A stretch of 7,857 nt of DNA. It comes from CAZBAF01 sp964490245 (lineage in GTDB: Bacteria; Patescibacteriota; Saccharimonadia; Saccharimonadales; JACDBH01). The notes under the pieces were generated by a model. That model had not been told where the DNA came from. It was given only the letters and a program-made list of their open reading frames with translations, and ran no database searches. Where the stretch lies: assembly GCA_964490245.1 (NCBI GenBank), contig CAZBAF010000012.1:1-7857 (forward strand), given 5' to 3'. The translations under genes and the position numbers were made by a program. This document shows, in pieces, positions 1-6,700 of this stretch. The number at the start of each line of letters is the position of its first letter. Within the stretch, counting starts at the first letter, position 1.

Positions 1-1461
1 ACCACCTTAGGCGATGCCTCCACTGACAGTCTGACCATCCAGGGCAGCAGTGTAGCTATTCCCAACAATCTGAGCTTTGACGGTAACGTCCTGCACATTG
101 ACGCTGCTACCAACCGCGTAGGGATTGGCACGGCTTCGCCCGGGCATCTGCTGTCTCTTGGCAGCAGTGTCAATAGCGGTACCCGGATTTTTGTGAATAA
201 CTCCAACAGTGGCGCCAGTGCTTCCTCCGGCTTACTGTTTGGTAATGACCTGACCAGTACCGCCGGCTCTTTAACCAAAAACAGCAGCACTAATGCCTCC
301 TTCGGCGGGGCTAACTCCCTCAACCTGATTAATCTCCAGAATGCACCTTTGACCCTCGGCGCTAACAATACAGTCCATATGACTATAGCCGGTGACGGCA
401 CCATCAGGGTCGGTACCTCTGACACTACCGGCAGCCTGCTGGTACTTGATACTAAAACATCGAGCGGCGACCCAACCGGTGTTAACGGCGGTATGTACTA
501 CAACAGCAGTCTCGGGAAGTTCCGCTGCTACGAGAACAGCGCCTGGCTGGACTGTATCAGCAGCAGCGGCGGTTCGCTCTTTACCGATGATGGTTCGCAT
601 ACTTATCTAACCAGCACCACCGACGAGCTGGTTTTAGGCTCAGCCAGCAGTGTCAGTGCAAAACTGGGAGTTGTTGGTACGGCTGACCAGCTGCAGGTGT
701 TGATTCGTGCCCACAGCAGTCAGACCAATAACATCCTGGCTGTTCAGAGCAGCGACGGCAGCACGACGCATCTGTCGCTGAGCAGCAGCGGTGTACTGAG
801 TATTGGCAGTGTTGCCTCGGCCGAGTCTTCGCCGGCGCTGCTGGTTACCAATGCCGAGGTTCAGGGTGCTCTCTATATCGGCGGCAGCGGCGGTAACATC
901 CAAAACAGCGGCAGCGGTGGTGCGTTGCGCTTTAGCGGCACGGCGCGTAACGACCGGCTGGTGACGCTGTATCCTGAGTTTGAAGGGGCTGTACTAAGCG
1001 GCTCGGGCGTGGGTTATCTTACTTCTTCGGCCTGTGGTAATGTGGGTGATCTCAGCCTGAATGCTTCGGTTTGCGGCAGCGGCGAAAAACACAGCTATTA
1101 CGAGTGGACAACTTCGGAAAGCACCTCACAAACCTACAGTGTTTTTGTAAACTATCAGCTGCCCAGCGACTTTAGCGAATTTGCCGATAACGACACCATA
1201 AAACTGTTCGGCCGCCGGAGCGCCTTCAGCGCCGGTGTGTCATACACACTCTTCCAGGCGGACGGTACACGTTGCGGCAGCACTACAACCGTTACCTCAT
1301 CCAGTAACACCTGGCAGGAAGCGTCACTGAGCGGGAACGAGCAGTCCACCTGCAGCTTTGCCGCTGGTGATACCATTACCTTCCAGATTAATCTGACCGC
1401 TCAGAACAACAGCATCGCCCGGGCAGGCCGTTTGAGTTTTGTCTACAAGAGCGTATTCTAA
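1..1461 (+). CDS. Tail-fibre-like cell-surface protein, 5' end outside window
   Basis: The frame is open from base 1, so this is the last 486 residues of a longer protein; the GTG at 193 is internal. Seen: residues 22-54 carry an FDGN...IDAATNRVGIGTASP unit, a repeat found in phage tail fibres and large CPR surface proteins. Residues 163-185 carry GGMYYNSSLGKFRCYENSAW followed by LDC, a fibre-type motif with a likely Cys176-Cys185 disulfide. The middle is rich in Ser, Gly, Thr and Asn with short beta-like segments. A distinct C-terminal domain (about 345-486) has two more Cys pairs (345/358 and 425/451) and ends in alternating hydrophobic residues, as in a beta sandwich. Inferred role: exported adhesin or fibre. 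The signal peptide would be upstream and cannot be seen. It is followed 23 bp later by the membrane protein at 1485, probably in the same operon. A prophage tail fibre is the main alternative, but no phage genes are visible. Confidence 0.9.
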   Translation, partial: TTLGDASTDSLTIQGSSVAIPNNLSFDGNVLHIDAATNRVGIGTASPGHLLSLGSSVNSGTRIFVNNSNSGASASSGLLFGNDLTSTAGSLTKNSSTNASFGGANSLNLINLQNAPLTLGANNTVHMTIAGDGTIRVGTSDTTGSLLVLDTKTSSGDPTGVNGGMYYNSSLGKFRCYENSAWLDCISSSGGSLFTDDGSHTYLTSTTDELVLGSASSVSAKLGVVGTADQLQVLIRAHSSQTNNILAVQSSDGSTTHLSLSSSGVLSIGSVASAESSPALLVTNAEVQGALYIGGSGGNIQNSGSGGALRFSGTARNDRLVTLYPEFEGAVLSGSGVGYLTSSACGNVGDLSLNASVCGSGEKHSYYEWTTSESTSQTYSVFVNYQLPSDFSEFADNDTIKLFGRRSAFSAGVSYTLFQADGTRCGSTTTVTSSSNTWQEASLSGNEQSTCSFAAGDTITFQINLTAQNNSIARAGRLSFVYKSVF

Positions 1462-1484
1462 TCTGATAACTAAGCAGGGTATAA

Positions 1485-2201
1485 ATGGCAGATAAGTCAC
1501 CAAAAAAGCAGCGCACCACCAAAAAGAAACCGGCCGTCTTGCCGCCGGCCGAGCAGATACAGCCGGGGCTTAAGGACTACATTCGGGCGACCGCGCAGTT
1601 AGCTGTCGGCTGGTTGCGGCGCAACCGGTTGATTGTGTTGGGTGTAGTGCTGCTGGCAGTGGCTGTTCTGGCTGTACCTGCGCTGCTGCGGCAGGACAGG
1701 GCGCTGACGGACGATGAGTTGATTGTCCGTGTCAGCCGCGAACTGGGCATTTCGGGCGACCCGAATCCGGCAATTTTAACCGTAACTGACGCCTCAAAAG
1801 TCGGTCAGCCGTTTCTGGATGGCGCAAAAAACGGCGACAAAATCCTGCTGTATTACAAAACCAAAAAGTCCGTTTTGTTCAGACCGGGTGACGACCGGGT
1901 GGTGCGCGAGGGCAGCTATACACCGCCGGATGCCAAGCTGTTTATACGCAACGGCACTACTGATGATGCCCGGATCAGCGCGGCCAAAGAACAGCTAAAA
2001 GATCTGAAAAATCTTGTCATAAGCAGTCAGGATACCGGTGCTAAACGTGACTATGCCCGCACGGTGGTGGTGAATGTAACCGACCGCTATGATGATCAGG
2101 TGCGCAATGTGGCTGAAGCTTTGGGTGCTGAGGTGGCGCGGTTGCCGCGCGGCGAGACTATTCCGGATGCGGATATTTTGGTTATTGTTGGATTGGAGTA
2201 G
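1485..2201 (+). CDS. Membrane-anchored protein with LytR_C-like C-terminal domain
   Basis: 238 residues. The ATG at 1485 is preceded by AGGG (1476-1479) with a 5-nt spacer. Residues 1-48 are Lys/Arg/Pro-rich and should lie in the cytoplasm. Residues 49-68 (LIVLGVVLLAVAVLAVPALL) form one membrane helix, so the rest is extracellular. Residues about 75-145 contain KVGQPFLDGAKNGDKILLYY and FRPGDDRVVREG, a segment I associate with CPR hypothetical proteins. Residues about 150-236 resemble the LytR_C fold (the C-terminal domain linked to LytR-CpsA-Psr envelope proteins): an IRNGT start, DYARTVVV, then a closing ADILVIVG strand. No catalytic LCP domain is present, so it is not a cell-wall ligase by itself. 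Likely role: envelope-associated scaffold or partner of the preceding surface protein. The family call is from motif memory; the membrane topology is clear. Confidence 0.92.
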   Translation: MADKSPKKQRTTKKKPAVLPPAEQIQPGLKDYIRATAQLAVGWLRRNRLIVLGVVLLAVAVLAVPALLRQDRALTDDELIVRVSRELGISGDPNPAILTVTDASKVGQPFLDGAKNGDKILLYYKTKKSVLFRPGDDRVVREGSYTPPDAKLFIRNGTTDDARISAAKEQLKDLKNLVISSQDTGAKRDYARTVVVNVTDRYDDQVRNVAEALGAEVARLPRGETIPDADILVIVGLE

Positions 2202-2236
2202 GTTTTTTCTTGAAATAAAGAATGAAACTTTGCCCC

Positions 2237-2264
2237 AAAAAAGCAGAAGCCCTAACGGGCACTG
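2237..2264 (-). terminator. Rho-independent terminator for the minus-strand gene
   Basis: Read on the minus strand, CAG-t-GCCC-gtta-GGGC-tt-CTG folds into a hairpin (2264-2244) followed by C and six Ts (2242-2237). It is downstream of the minus-strand gene at 2409-2942 and is its likely 3' end. On the plus strand the same stem is followed only by TTTATATAAA, so it may weakly terminate the operon ending at 2201. That operon also has a T6 run just after its stop codon (2203-2208), without a stem. Confidence 0.7.
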
Positions 2265-2306
2265 TTTATATAAAAGCTCCGCAGGGGACAAGTGTTTATC
2301 CTCTAT

Positions 2307-2405
2307 GGAGCTTGCGGGAGTCGGGGTTCTGTACTGAGGTTGTTTTGTATGAATGCGTGAGCATTCCAACCTGTTCCAGATCCCCGCTCCCGCGTTGCAA
2401 GCTCT
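2307..2405. repeat. Long rod-like inverted repeat (about 97 nt)
   Basis: The two halves pair in order: GAGCTTGC (2308-2315) with GCAAGCTC (2397-2404); GGGAG (2316-2320) with CTCCC (2387-2391); CGGGG (2322-2326) with CCCCG (2382-2386); TCTG (2328-2331) with CAGA (2377-2380); AGGTTG (2337-2342) with CAACCT (2367-2372); GAATGC (2351-2356) with GCATTC (2361-2366) around a GTGA tetraloop. That is 34 base pairs broken by small bulges. It ends 4 nt from the stop codon of the minus-strand gene, so it would lie in that gene's 3' UTR. A competing stem exists: AAGCTCC (2274-2280) can pair with GGAGCTT (2307-2313). It could be a structured 3' UTR, an RNA-stability element, or the remnant of a mobile-element end. 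Confidence 0.7.
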
Positions 2406-2408
2406 CTG

Positions 2409-2942
2409 TCAGGCGACCCACCATGACCCGCGTGTTGCCGGGTTGGCGTTGTGGCGCCGCAGCGACTCCAGTTCTGCGCAGACGCACAGGACGTCCACCT
2501 CGCCGCAGCCGTTGCACGTTCCGTCCTCGCGGTACGGATCGTGGTAGCGGCAGAAGCCGTCATCGTCCGACTCCAGGAGCTTGGTGTCGCACTGGGTGTG
2601 GCGGCAACGCGGCTGCGCAGCGTCCACCTCCTTGTAGTGCTCCAAGCGCGTCCAGAGCGTGAGGTACTCACGACCTTCGGCGTCTAGGCACTTGTGGCCG
2701 AGGAGGATGTCGCCGACCTGCAGGTGCCGGTCGATGACCTCGGTGATCGGACGGTGCAGGTAGCGGAACTGACCGCTGACGTCGTCGAACCTGACCATGC
2801 GGCCATGCTCGGCGTCGACGCGGACGGGCTCTTGCCAGTCGTAGGTGAAGCCGAGCCAGTCTCGCCCCTTGGCGAGGCACGCTCCGCTGTCGGTGATCTC
2901 GATGATGATGTAACGATTGAAGTCCACGTTCATCCCCCTCAT
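2409..2942 (-). CDS. Cys/His-rich hypothetical protein, likely acquired from a high-GC genome
   Basis: 177 residues from the ATG at 2942. A second ATG at 2933 gives 174 residues and has GAGGGGG directly before it, but that spacing is too short for a good ribosome site, so the start is uncertain. Numbered from the 2933 ATG, residues 1-105 form a mixed, aromatic-rich domain (MNVDFNRYIIIEITDSGACL, RDWLGFTYDW, FRYLHRPITEVIDRHLQVGD). Residues 110-131 hold C110-x4-C115-x12-C128-x2-H131, and residues 140-152 hold C140-x2-C143-x6-C150-x-C152. These could form two zinc sites. I do not recognise the family. No signal peptide or membrane helix is seen, so it is probably cytoplasmic. Codons are strongly G/C-ending (17 of the first 20 from the 2933 ATG), unlike both neighbours. 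It is a single-gene unit with its own promoter and terminator, facing opposite to the flanking genes. The protein-like sequence and codon bias argue it is a real gene. Confidence 0.75.
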   Translation of the reverse strand: MRGMNVDFNRYIIIEITDSGACLAKGRDWLGFTYDWQEPVRVDAEHGRMVRFDDVSGQFRYLHRPITEVIDRHLQVGDILLGHKCLDAEGREYLTLWTRLEHYKEVDAAQPRCRHTQCDTKLLESDDDGFCRYHDPYREDGTCNGCGEVDVLCVCAELESLRRHNANPATRGSWWVA

Positions 2943-2950
2943 TTGGTTCC

Positions 2951-3024
2951 GGTTCCAGAATCGTAACTGGAGTAGAAAGCTGAAGTTATCTTCAGCACTT
3001 TATTCCAGCTACAATGATAGAACC
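2951..3024. repeat. 74-nt imperfect inverted repeat in the leader of the minus-strand gene
   Basis: Two 35-nt arms (2951-2985 and 2990-3024) flank a 4-nt loop and are complementary at 26 of 35 positions. The inner 23 positions match at 18, including an uninterrupted CTGAAG/CTTCAG stem at the loop. On the minus-strand RNA two of the mismatches become G-U pairs. The outer end (GGTTC/GAACC) lies 9 nt before the ATG at 2942, so as RNA it would sit beside the ribosome binding region and could affect translation. It may also be an eroded palindromic mobile element. Confidence 0.65.
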
Positions 3025-3032
3025 AATGTGGA

Positions 3033-3071
3033 GCAATCCCTCTATTAAAGAGGGTAAAGACCAGAGCTTGC
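3033..3071 (-). promoter_or_regulatory. Leader hairpin of the minus-strand transcript
   Basis: A perfect 6-bp stem (CCCTCT at 3038-3043 with AGAGGG at 3049-3054, 5-nt loop) is enclosed by a GCAA/TTGC pairing (3033-3036 with 3068-3071). It is the middle of three consecutive hairpins in the predicted 5' untranslated leader of the gene at 2409-2942. No T-tract follows on the minus strand, so it is not a simple attenuator terminator. I do not recognise a riboswitch class. Confidence 0.45.
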
Positions 3072-3109
3072 AATGTACGTACCAGATATAATCCGGTACG
3101 ATGTACATT
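3072..3109 (-). promoter_or_regulatory. Dyad over the transcription start, candidate operator
   Basis: A 23-bp dyad (3078-3100) has the form CGTACC-n-GAT-nnn-ATC-n-GGTACG. Outer arms AATGTA (3072-3077) and TACATT (3104-3109) extend it, with 3 unpaired bases on one side. It overlaps the -10 box (3107-3112) and the expected start near 3100. A dimeric repressor bound here would block the promoter; alternatively the transcript begins with a stable hairpin. No matching regulator gene is in the window. Confidence 0.55.
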
Positions 3110-3135
3110 ATAGCATAAACACGATGAAAAGTCAA
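3107..3135 (-). promoter_or_regulatory. Strong sigma-70 promoter for the minus-strand gene
   Basis: On the minus strand, TTGACT (3135-3130) is followed by exactly 17 bp and then TATAAT (3112-3107). The -35 is one base off consensus and the -10 is perfect. Transcription should start near 3100 and run through a leader of about 158 nt into the gene at 2942. It is the best promoter in the window. Confidence 0.85.
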
Positions 3136-3159
3136 TAATCTATCACCACTAAGCTTCAT

Positions 3160-3244
3160 TTTAAGGAGTGATTAGTTGTTAGTGTTTAGTGATTAGAAGC
3201 TTGGAGTGCGGAGGGAGAGTTGGTAGTAGATAGTAGTTGGTAAA
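3160..3244. other. C-poor low-complexity intergenic stretch
   Basis: The plus strand is almost all A, G and T here, with only two C residues in about 85 nt. It contains AGTGATTAG twice (3167-3175 and 3188-3196, 21 bp apart) and runs of GTTAGTG and GTAGTAGATAGTAGTTGG type. An AAGCTT occurs on each side (3151-3156 and 3197-3202). No gene, promoter or hairpin explains it. Confidence 0.6.
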
Positions 3245-3297
3245 GGCGGCGAAGCCGCCCATAAAAACAACGCCCGCCTCAGCGGGCTTCAGCTTTT
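3245..3297. terminator. Tandem GC hairpins, bidirectional terminator-like
   Basis: Two perfect 6-bp GC stems lie side by side: GGCGGC-gaa-GCCGCC (3245-3259) and GCCCGC-ctca-GCGGGC (3272-3287). The second is preceded by A5 (3263-3267) and followed by TTCAGCTTTT, so it can act in both directions, with the better T-tract on the minus strand. A minus-strand RNA from the structured region at 3313-3590 would end here. There is no plus-strand gene just upstream for it to terminate. Confidence 0.55.
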
Positions 3298-3312
3298 CCT
3301 GGCCATGCCCAA

Positions 3313-3462
3313 CTGCCCTGATTCGGGCGGTGTAATAAAACACAATAGAGAGTGAGGACTCAGCCCAAAACTTCTACCTAAAATCAGTAGGAAGTTTTGG
3401 GCCGACTGAAAGGAGTCGTCCGAGCGTATTGTGTTTTTTATCACTGGGCCGAGTCACGGCAG
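3313..3462. ncRNA. 150-nt rod-shaped inverted repeat, candidate structured RNA
   Basis: Three nested stems share one axis. The outer stem pairs 3313-3326 with 3449-3462 (12 of 14). The middle stem is AAAACACAATA (3337-3347) with TATTGTGTTTT (3427-3437), 11 of 11. The inner stem is GCCCAAAACTTC (3363-3374) with GAAGTTTTGGGC (3391-3402), 12 of 12, closing a 16-nt loop that can shorten further. An asymmetric internal loop separates the middle and inner stems. Length and rod-with-bubble shape recall 6S RNA, but no conserved 6S sequence is recognised and no promoter was found, so strand and identity are open. A palindromic repeat element (MITE-like) is the main alternative. Confidence 0.45.
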
Positions 3463-3484
3463 GTGGCCGGCCGAGTTCTTTTGC

Positions 3485-3512
3485 ATTCTTTTCTGTCGAC
3501 ACAGAAAAGAAT
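3485..3512. repeat. Perfect 12-bp-arm hairpin
   Basis: ATTCTTTTCTGT (3485-3496) and ACAGAAAAGAAT (3501-3512) are exact reverse complements around a 4-nt CGAC loop. It lies 22 nt after the 150-nt rod. It is not followed by a T-tract on either strand, so it is unlikely to be a terminator. Confidence 0.6.
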
Positions 3513-3515
3513 GTC

Positions 3516-3592
3516 GGCTACAGCCCCGAAAGGGCTGGTCGAAACTATTTAAATAAAGAGGGGTTTAGGCCCCGCAGGGCTTTACCGAAACT
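3516..3592. repeat. Two related REP-like hairpin units
   Basis: Two 31-nt units start at 3516 and 3562, 46 bp apart, and both end in CGAAACT. They match at about 20 of 31 positions. The first folds as CAGCCC-cgaaa-GGGCTG (3521-3537). The second folds less perfectly around GGCCC-cgca-GGGC. This pattern resembles REP-type intergenic palindromes. An A8 run follows at 3603-3610. Confidence 0.45.
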
Positions 3593-3686
3593 GATTTCAG
3601 ATAAAAAAAACAAGCATCGCCTCTTTGCCAAAGAAGTCCCAAGTTATGCACATTTTTTAAGGGGTGCGTCAGAGGCGCAGAAAGAG

Positions 3687-3692
3687 TACAAT
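3687..3692 (+). promoter_or_regulatory. Possible -10 box for the giant surface-protein gene
   Basis: TACAAT lies 27 bp before the ATG at 3719 and matches the -10 consensus except at one base. No good -35 is present at 16-18 bp upstream, so the assignment is weak. The ribosome binding site is GGAG at 3711-3714, 4 nt before the ATG. Confidence 0.35.
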
Positions 3693-3718
3693 AGAGCGTA
3701 AGCGTATTTCGGAGATCC

Positions 3719-6700
3719 ATGAGGGTAGCACGCGTTTTTTTGGCACTTCTTGTAACCGGCGGTCTGCTGGGGTCTTTGCATTGGTTTGACGCCGGTACGG
3801 GCGCCAGTCCCAACAGTGATACATTGGGCGTTTATCTGAAGTTTGACGAGTCAACAGCAGGCACGGCCGCAGACAGCAGCGGCGACGGCAATGACGGCAC
3901 GGTTGCGGGCGCTACCGCCAGTGCCGATGCGGCGCCGACGGTTTTTGGCAATAACCACAGCCTGAGCTTTGATGGTGATGATTATGTTGAGGTGGCCGAT
4001 GCGCCGGGCCTGAGCGCTGCCGATATAACAGTCAGCGCGTGGGTCAAGTTTAACAGCCTGTCCGGCAATCAGACGATTGTGGCCAAATGGGATGTCAGTC
4101 ACTGGCAGGAGTACGTGCTGCAGGCGCAGGGTGATGATCTGCATTTTCATACCGGAGACGGCTCTAATATAACCGCGGACTCTCTGGTTTTGCCTGATTC
4201 GCTGACAACCGGTGTGTGGTACCACGTCGCCGGCACAATCAGCGGTACCAGCCGGGCGCTGTATCTGACTGAGGCTGGCGAAGACACCGTATCTGACACC
4301 GATACCGCTGCCACGGCTATGACCGGCTCTGATATCGAGCTGACCATCGGTGCAAAAAAGAACAACGCCGGCCCGTATTTTGAGCACCTGAACGGTCTGG
4401 TGGATGACGTGCGGGTGTATACCCGGGTGCTGGGATCGGCCGAGCTGGCGGCGCTGGCGGCAGGTGATCATACATCTGCAACCTGGAACGGCAACGTATC
4501 CTCAGACTATGAGACAGCCGGCAACTGGGATATCACAGCGATTCCAGACCCGTATACTTATGTCACAATAGATTCCTCATTACATCAGCCGGCGTTGTCG
4601 GCGCCTGCTGCGCTGGCCGGCCTGACAATTGCCAATGGTAGCCGGCTTAATCTGAGCGGGCACAACTTGACCCTGACAGATGGCGGCGTGTTCAGTAACG
4701 AAGGGACTCTGCAGCTTAGGAACAGCGAGGTGCTGACCGGGTTTACCAACGACACTGACTCCGGCACCGTGCTGCTGACGCCGGACAGTGACATTGCCGG
4801 ACTGGCCACAGGCGCGGCGTATCATCACCTGATTATTAACGACGGCACGTTTGCACACTGGCCGCTGGATGAATCAGATAGCCCTGCGGCGGATGTGTCG
4901 GGTTTTGAGCGGACGGCAACGCACCAGGGTGCACCTGCGCCAACGGCTGATGTGGCTCCGGTGACTTTTGCCAATGACCGTTCACTGGAGTTTGACGGCA
5001 GCAGCGACTATCTGTCACTGGAAACCGTTACCATGCCCAGCAATGCCACTTACTGTGCCTGGCTGACTATGCATGACGGCAGCGGCGGGGTGCTGGGGCT
5101 GGCCGGCTCTGACCAATATGCGCTAAAGATCAACAATGGTAATCAGGTTGCGGTGCGCAATGACAGCCAGGACGAAGAAGTTACCTGGGATATTCCGTCC
5201 ATTTACGGCGATTGGCACCACATCTGCTTGACCCAGACCGATAACATGGTCAGCTACTCGCTTAATCTGTATGTGAACGGGGCATCGATTGGCGGGACAG
5301 AGGTCTTAAGCGGCGGAGTGGGTGATTTTGATGCCATTGGCCGCGCTGGCGGCAGCTACTTTGACGGGCTTATCGATGATGTGCGGATCTACAATCGCAA
5401 TCTGACGCCGACCGAAATTGTCCGCCAGTACGGCGGTCTTGAGCCGGCGACGTACACCTCGACCCAGACGCTAAGCGCGCCCCTTACGGTTGGCGGTAAT
5501 CTGTATCTCGCCAGCGGCCGGCTGGATGTATCCGAAGATAATTATGCGGTCAATATCGGCGGACAGCTGCGTAATGACGGCGGTGTTTTGGCGCCGCGCG
5601 AAGGCAGCGTGACGCTTGACGGCGCTGATCAGAGCATAAACAGCTCGATGGACTTTTATAATCTGATCAAACAGGCAGAGACAGCGGCAACGCTGACATT
5701 CGGCAAAGATTCTGTTACCACCGTAACCAATCAGCTGACGCTGACGGGTGCCGAGGATAATCTGCTGTCGCTCCGCTCCAGTACGCCGGGTGTGCAGTGG
5801 AATATTAAGTCCACCGGCAGCGAGACGATTGCCTACCTGGATGTGCAGGACAGTAATAATATCGACACCGAGCCCATTGATATTACCGGCGCCCATGTGA
5901 CGGACAGCGGTAATAACAGCGGTTGGACAGTTAATGTGGCGCCTAATCCGCCAGCCGATCTGGGCCCGTCGCAGTTCATAGACGGCAGTTTTACCACAAA
6001 TACCACGCCGACGCTGACGTTTGAGCTGAGTGATGATAATCCGGTCGATGCCCTGCGGTTTCAGATCCAGCTGGCAACTGATGCCGACTTCGAGTCCATT
6101 GTCGTGGACTATACCTCTGATTTGCAGGCGCAGGGTGTGCGGGAGTTTACGCCAGGGCAGGGCAGTGACGAAAATTATCTGGTTGGCGAAGAAAATATGC
6201 TGCTGGAGAGCGCGGCCTACTATTGGCGGGTGCGGGCGATTGACGATTATGACACACCGCATGAATCGTCCTGGTCGGCGGCAGCAGACGGCGGGGTTGC
6301 GTTTGTGCTGGATGTAAGCGGGCCGGATACGCCGGGCCAGCCGCAGACAGTCAGCACAAACACCGAAAAGCGGCCCATCTGGACATGGGATGCGAGTGAA
6401 GACAACCAAAATGGCATTGGCCTAAAAGACCCCACCTATACGGTGCAATGGTCGACTGATGCCGGGTTTGGCACGGTGGCCGGTGCAGCCATGACCAACA
6501 ACACCACCTATACGCACGGCACCAACCTGACTGATGGCCAGTGGTATTTCCGGGTCCGGGCCACTGACCAGCTCGATAATCACTCGGCATGGTCGGTCAG
6601 CGCGGCGCACCTGATTGACACGACCGGGCCGACGACGCCGGTGGCGCCAAACACCTCCACTCCTACCAGTATCAATACGCCGGGATGGGGCTGGGCGGTA

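Noticed and set aside
2222..2662. 146-codon plus-strand reading frame
   Set aside because: It is antisense to the minus-strand gene, Arg/Pro-rich in the way of high-GC shadows, and crosses the terminator and the rod.
3010..3015. Plus-strand -10-like TACAAT
   Set aside because: No -35 at a proper distance, no plus-strand gene downstream, and it lies inside the 74-nt inverted repeat.
2307..3024. Integron gene cassette (ORF with attC-like palindromes)
   Set aside because: The palindromes have about the right size, but no RYYYAAC / GTTRRRY boxes sit at their ends and no integrase is present.
3501..3540. RNase P RNA-like 3' motif (ACAGAA...GGCTAC)
   Set aside because: The 5' core (GAGGAAAGTCC-type) is missing on both strands, and ACAGAA is part of a perfect local hairpin.
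3429..3701. 90-codon plus-strand reading frame starting at TTG
   Set aside because: It runs through the rod arm, the perfect hairpin and both REP-like units, lacks a ribosome site, and overlaps the -10 box of the next gene. The frame is better explained as folded non-coding DNA, though a real small gene is not fully excluded.
5471..6409. 312-codon minus-strand reading frame (and a similar one at 3851-4471)
   Set aside because: Both are antisense shadows of the giant surface protein, whose frame shows clear LamG and Ig-like motifs throughout.
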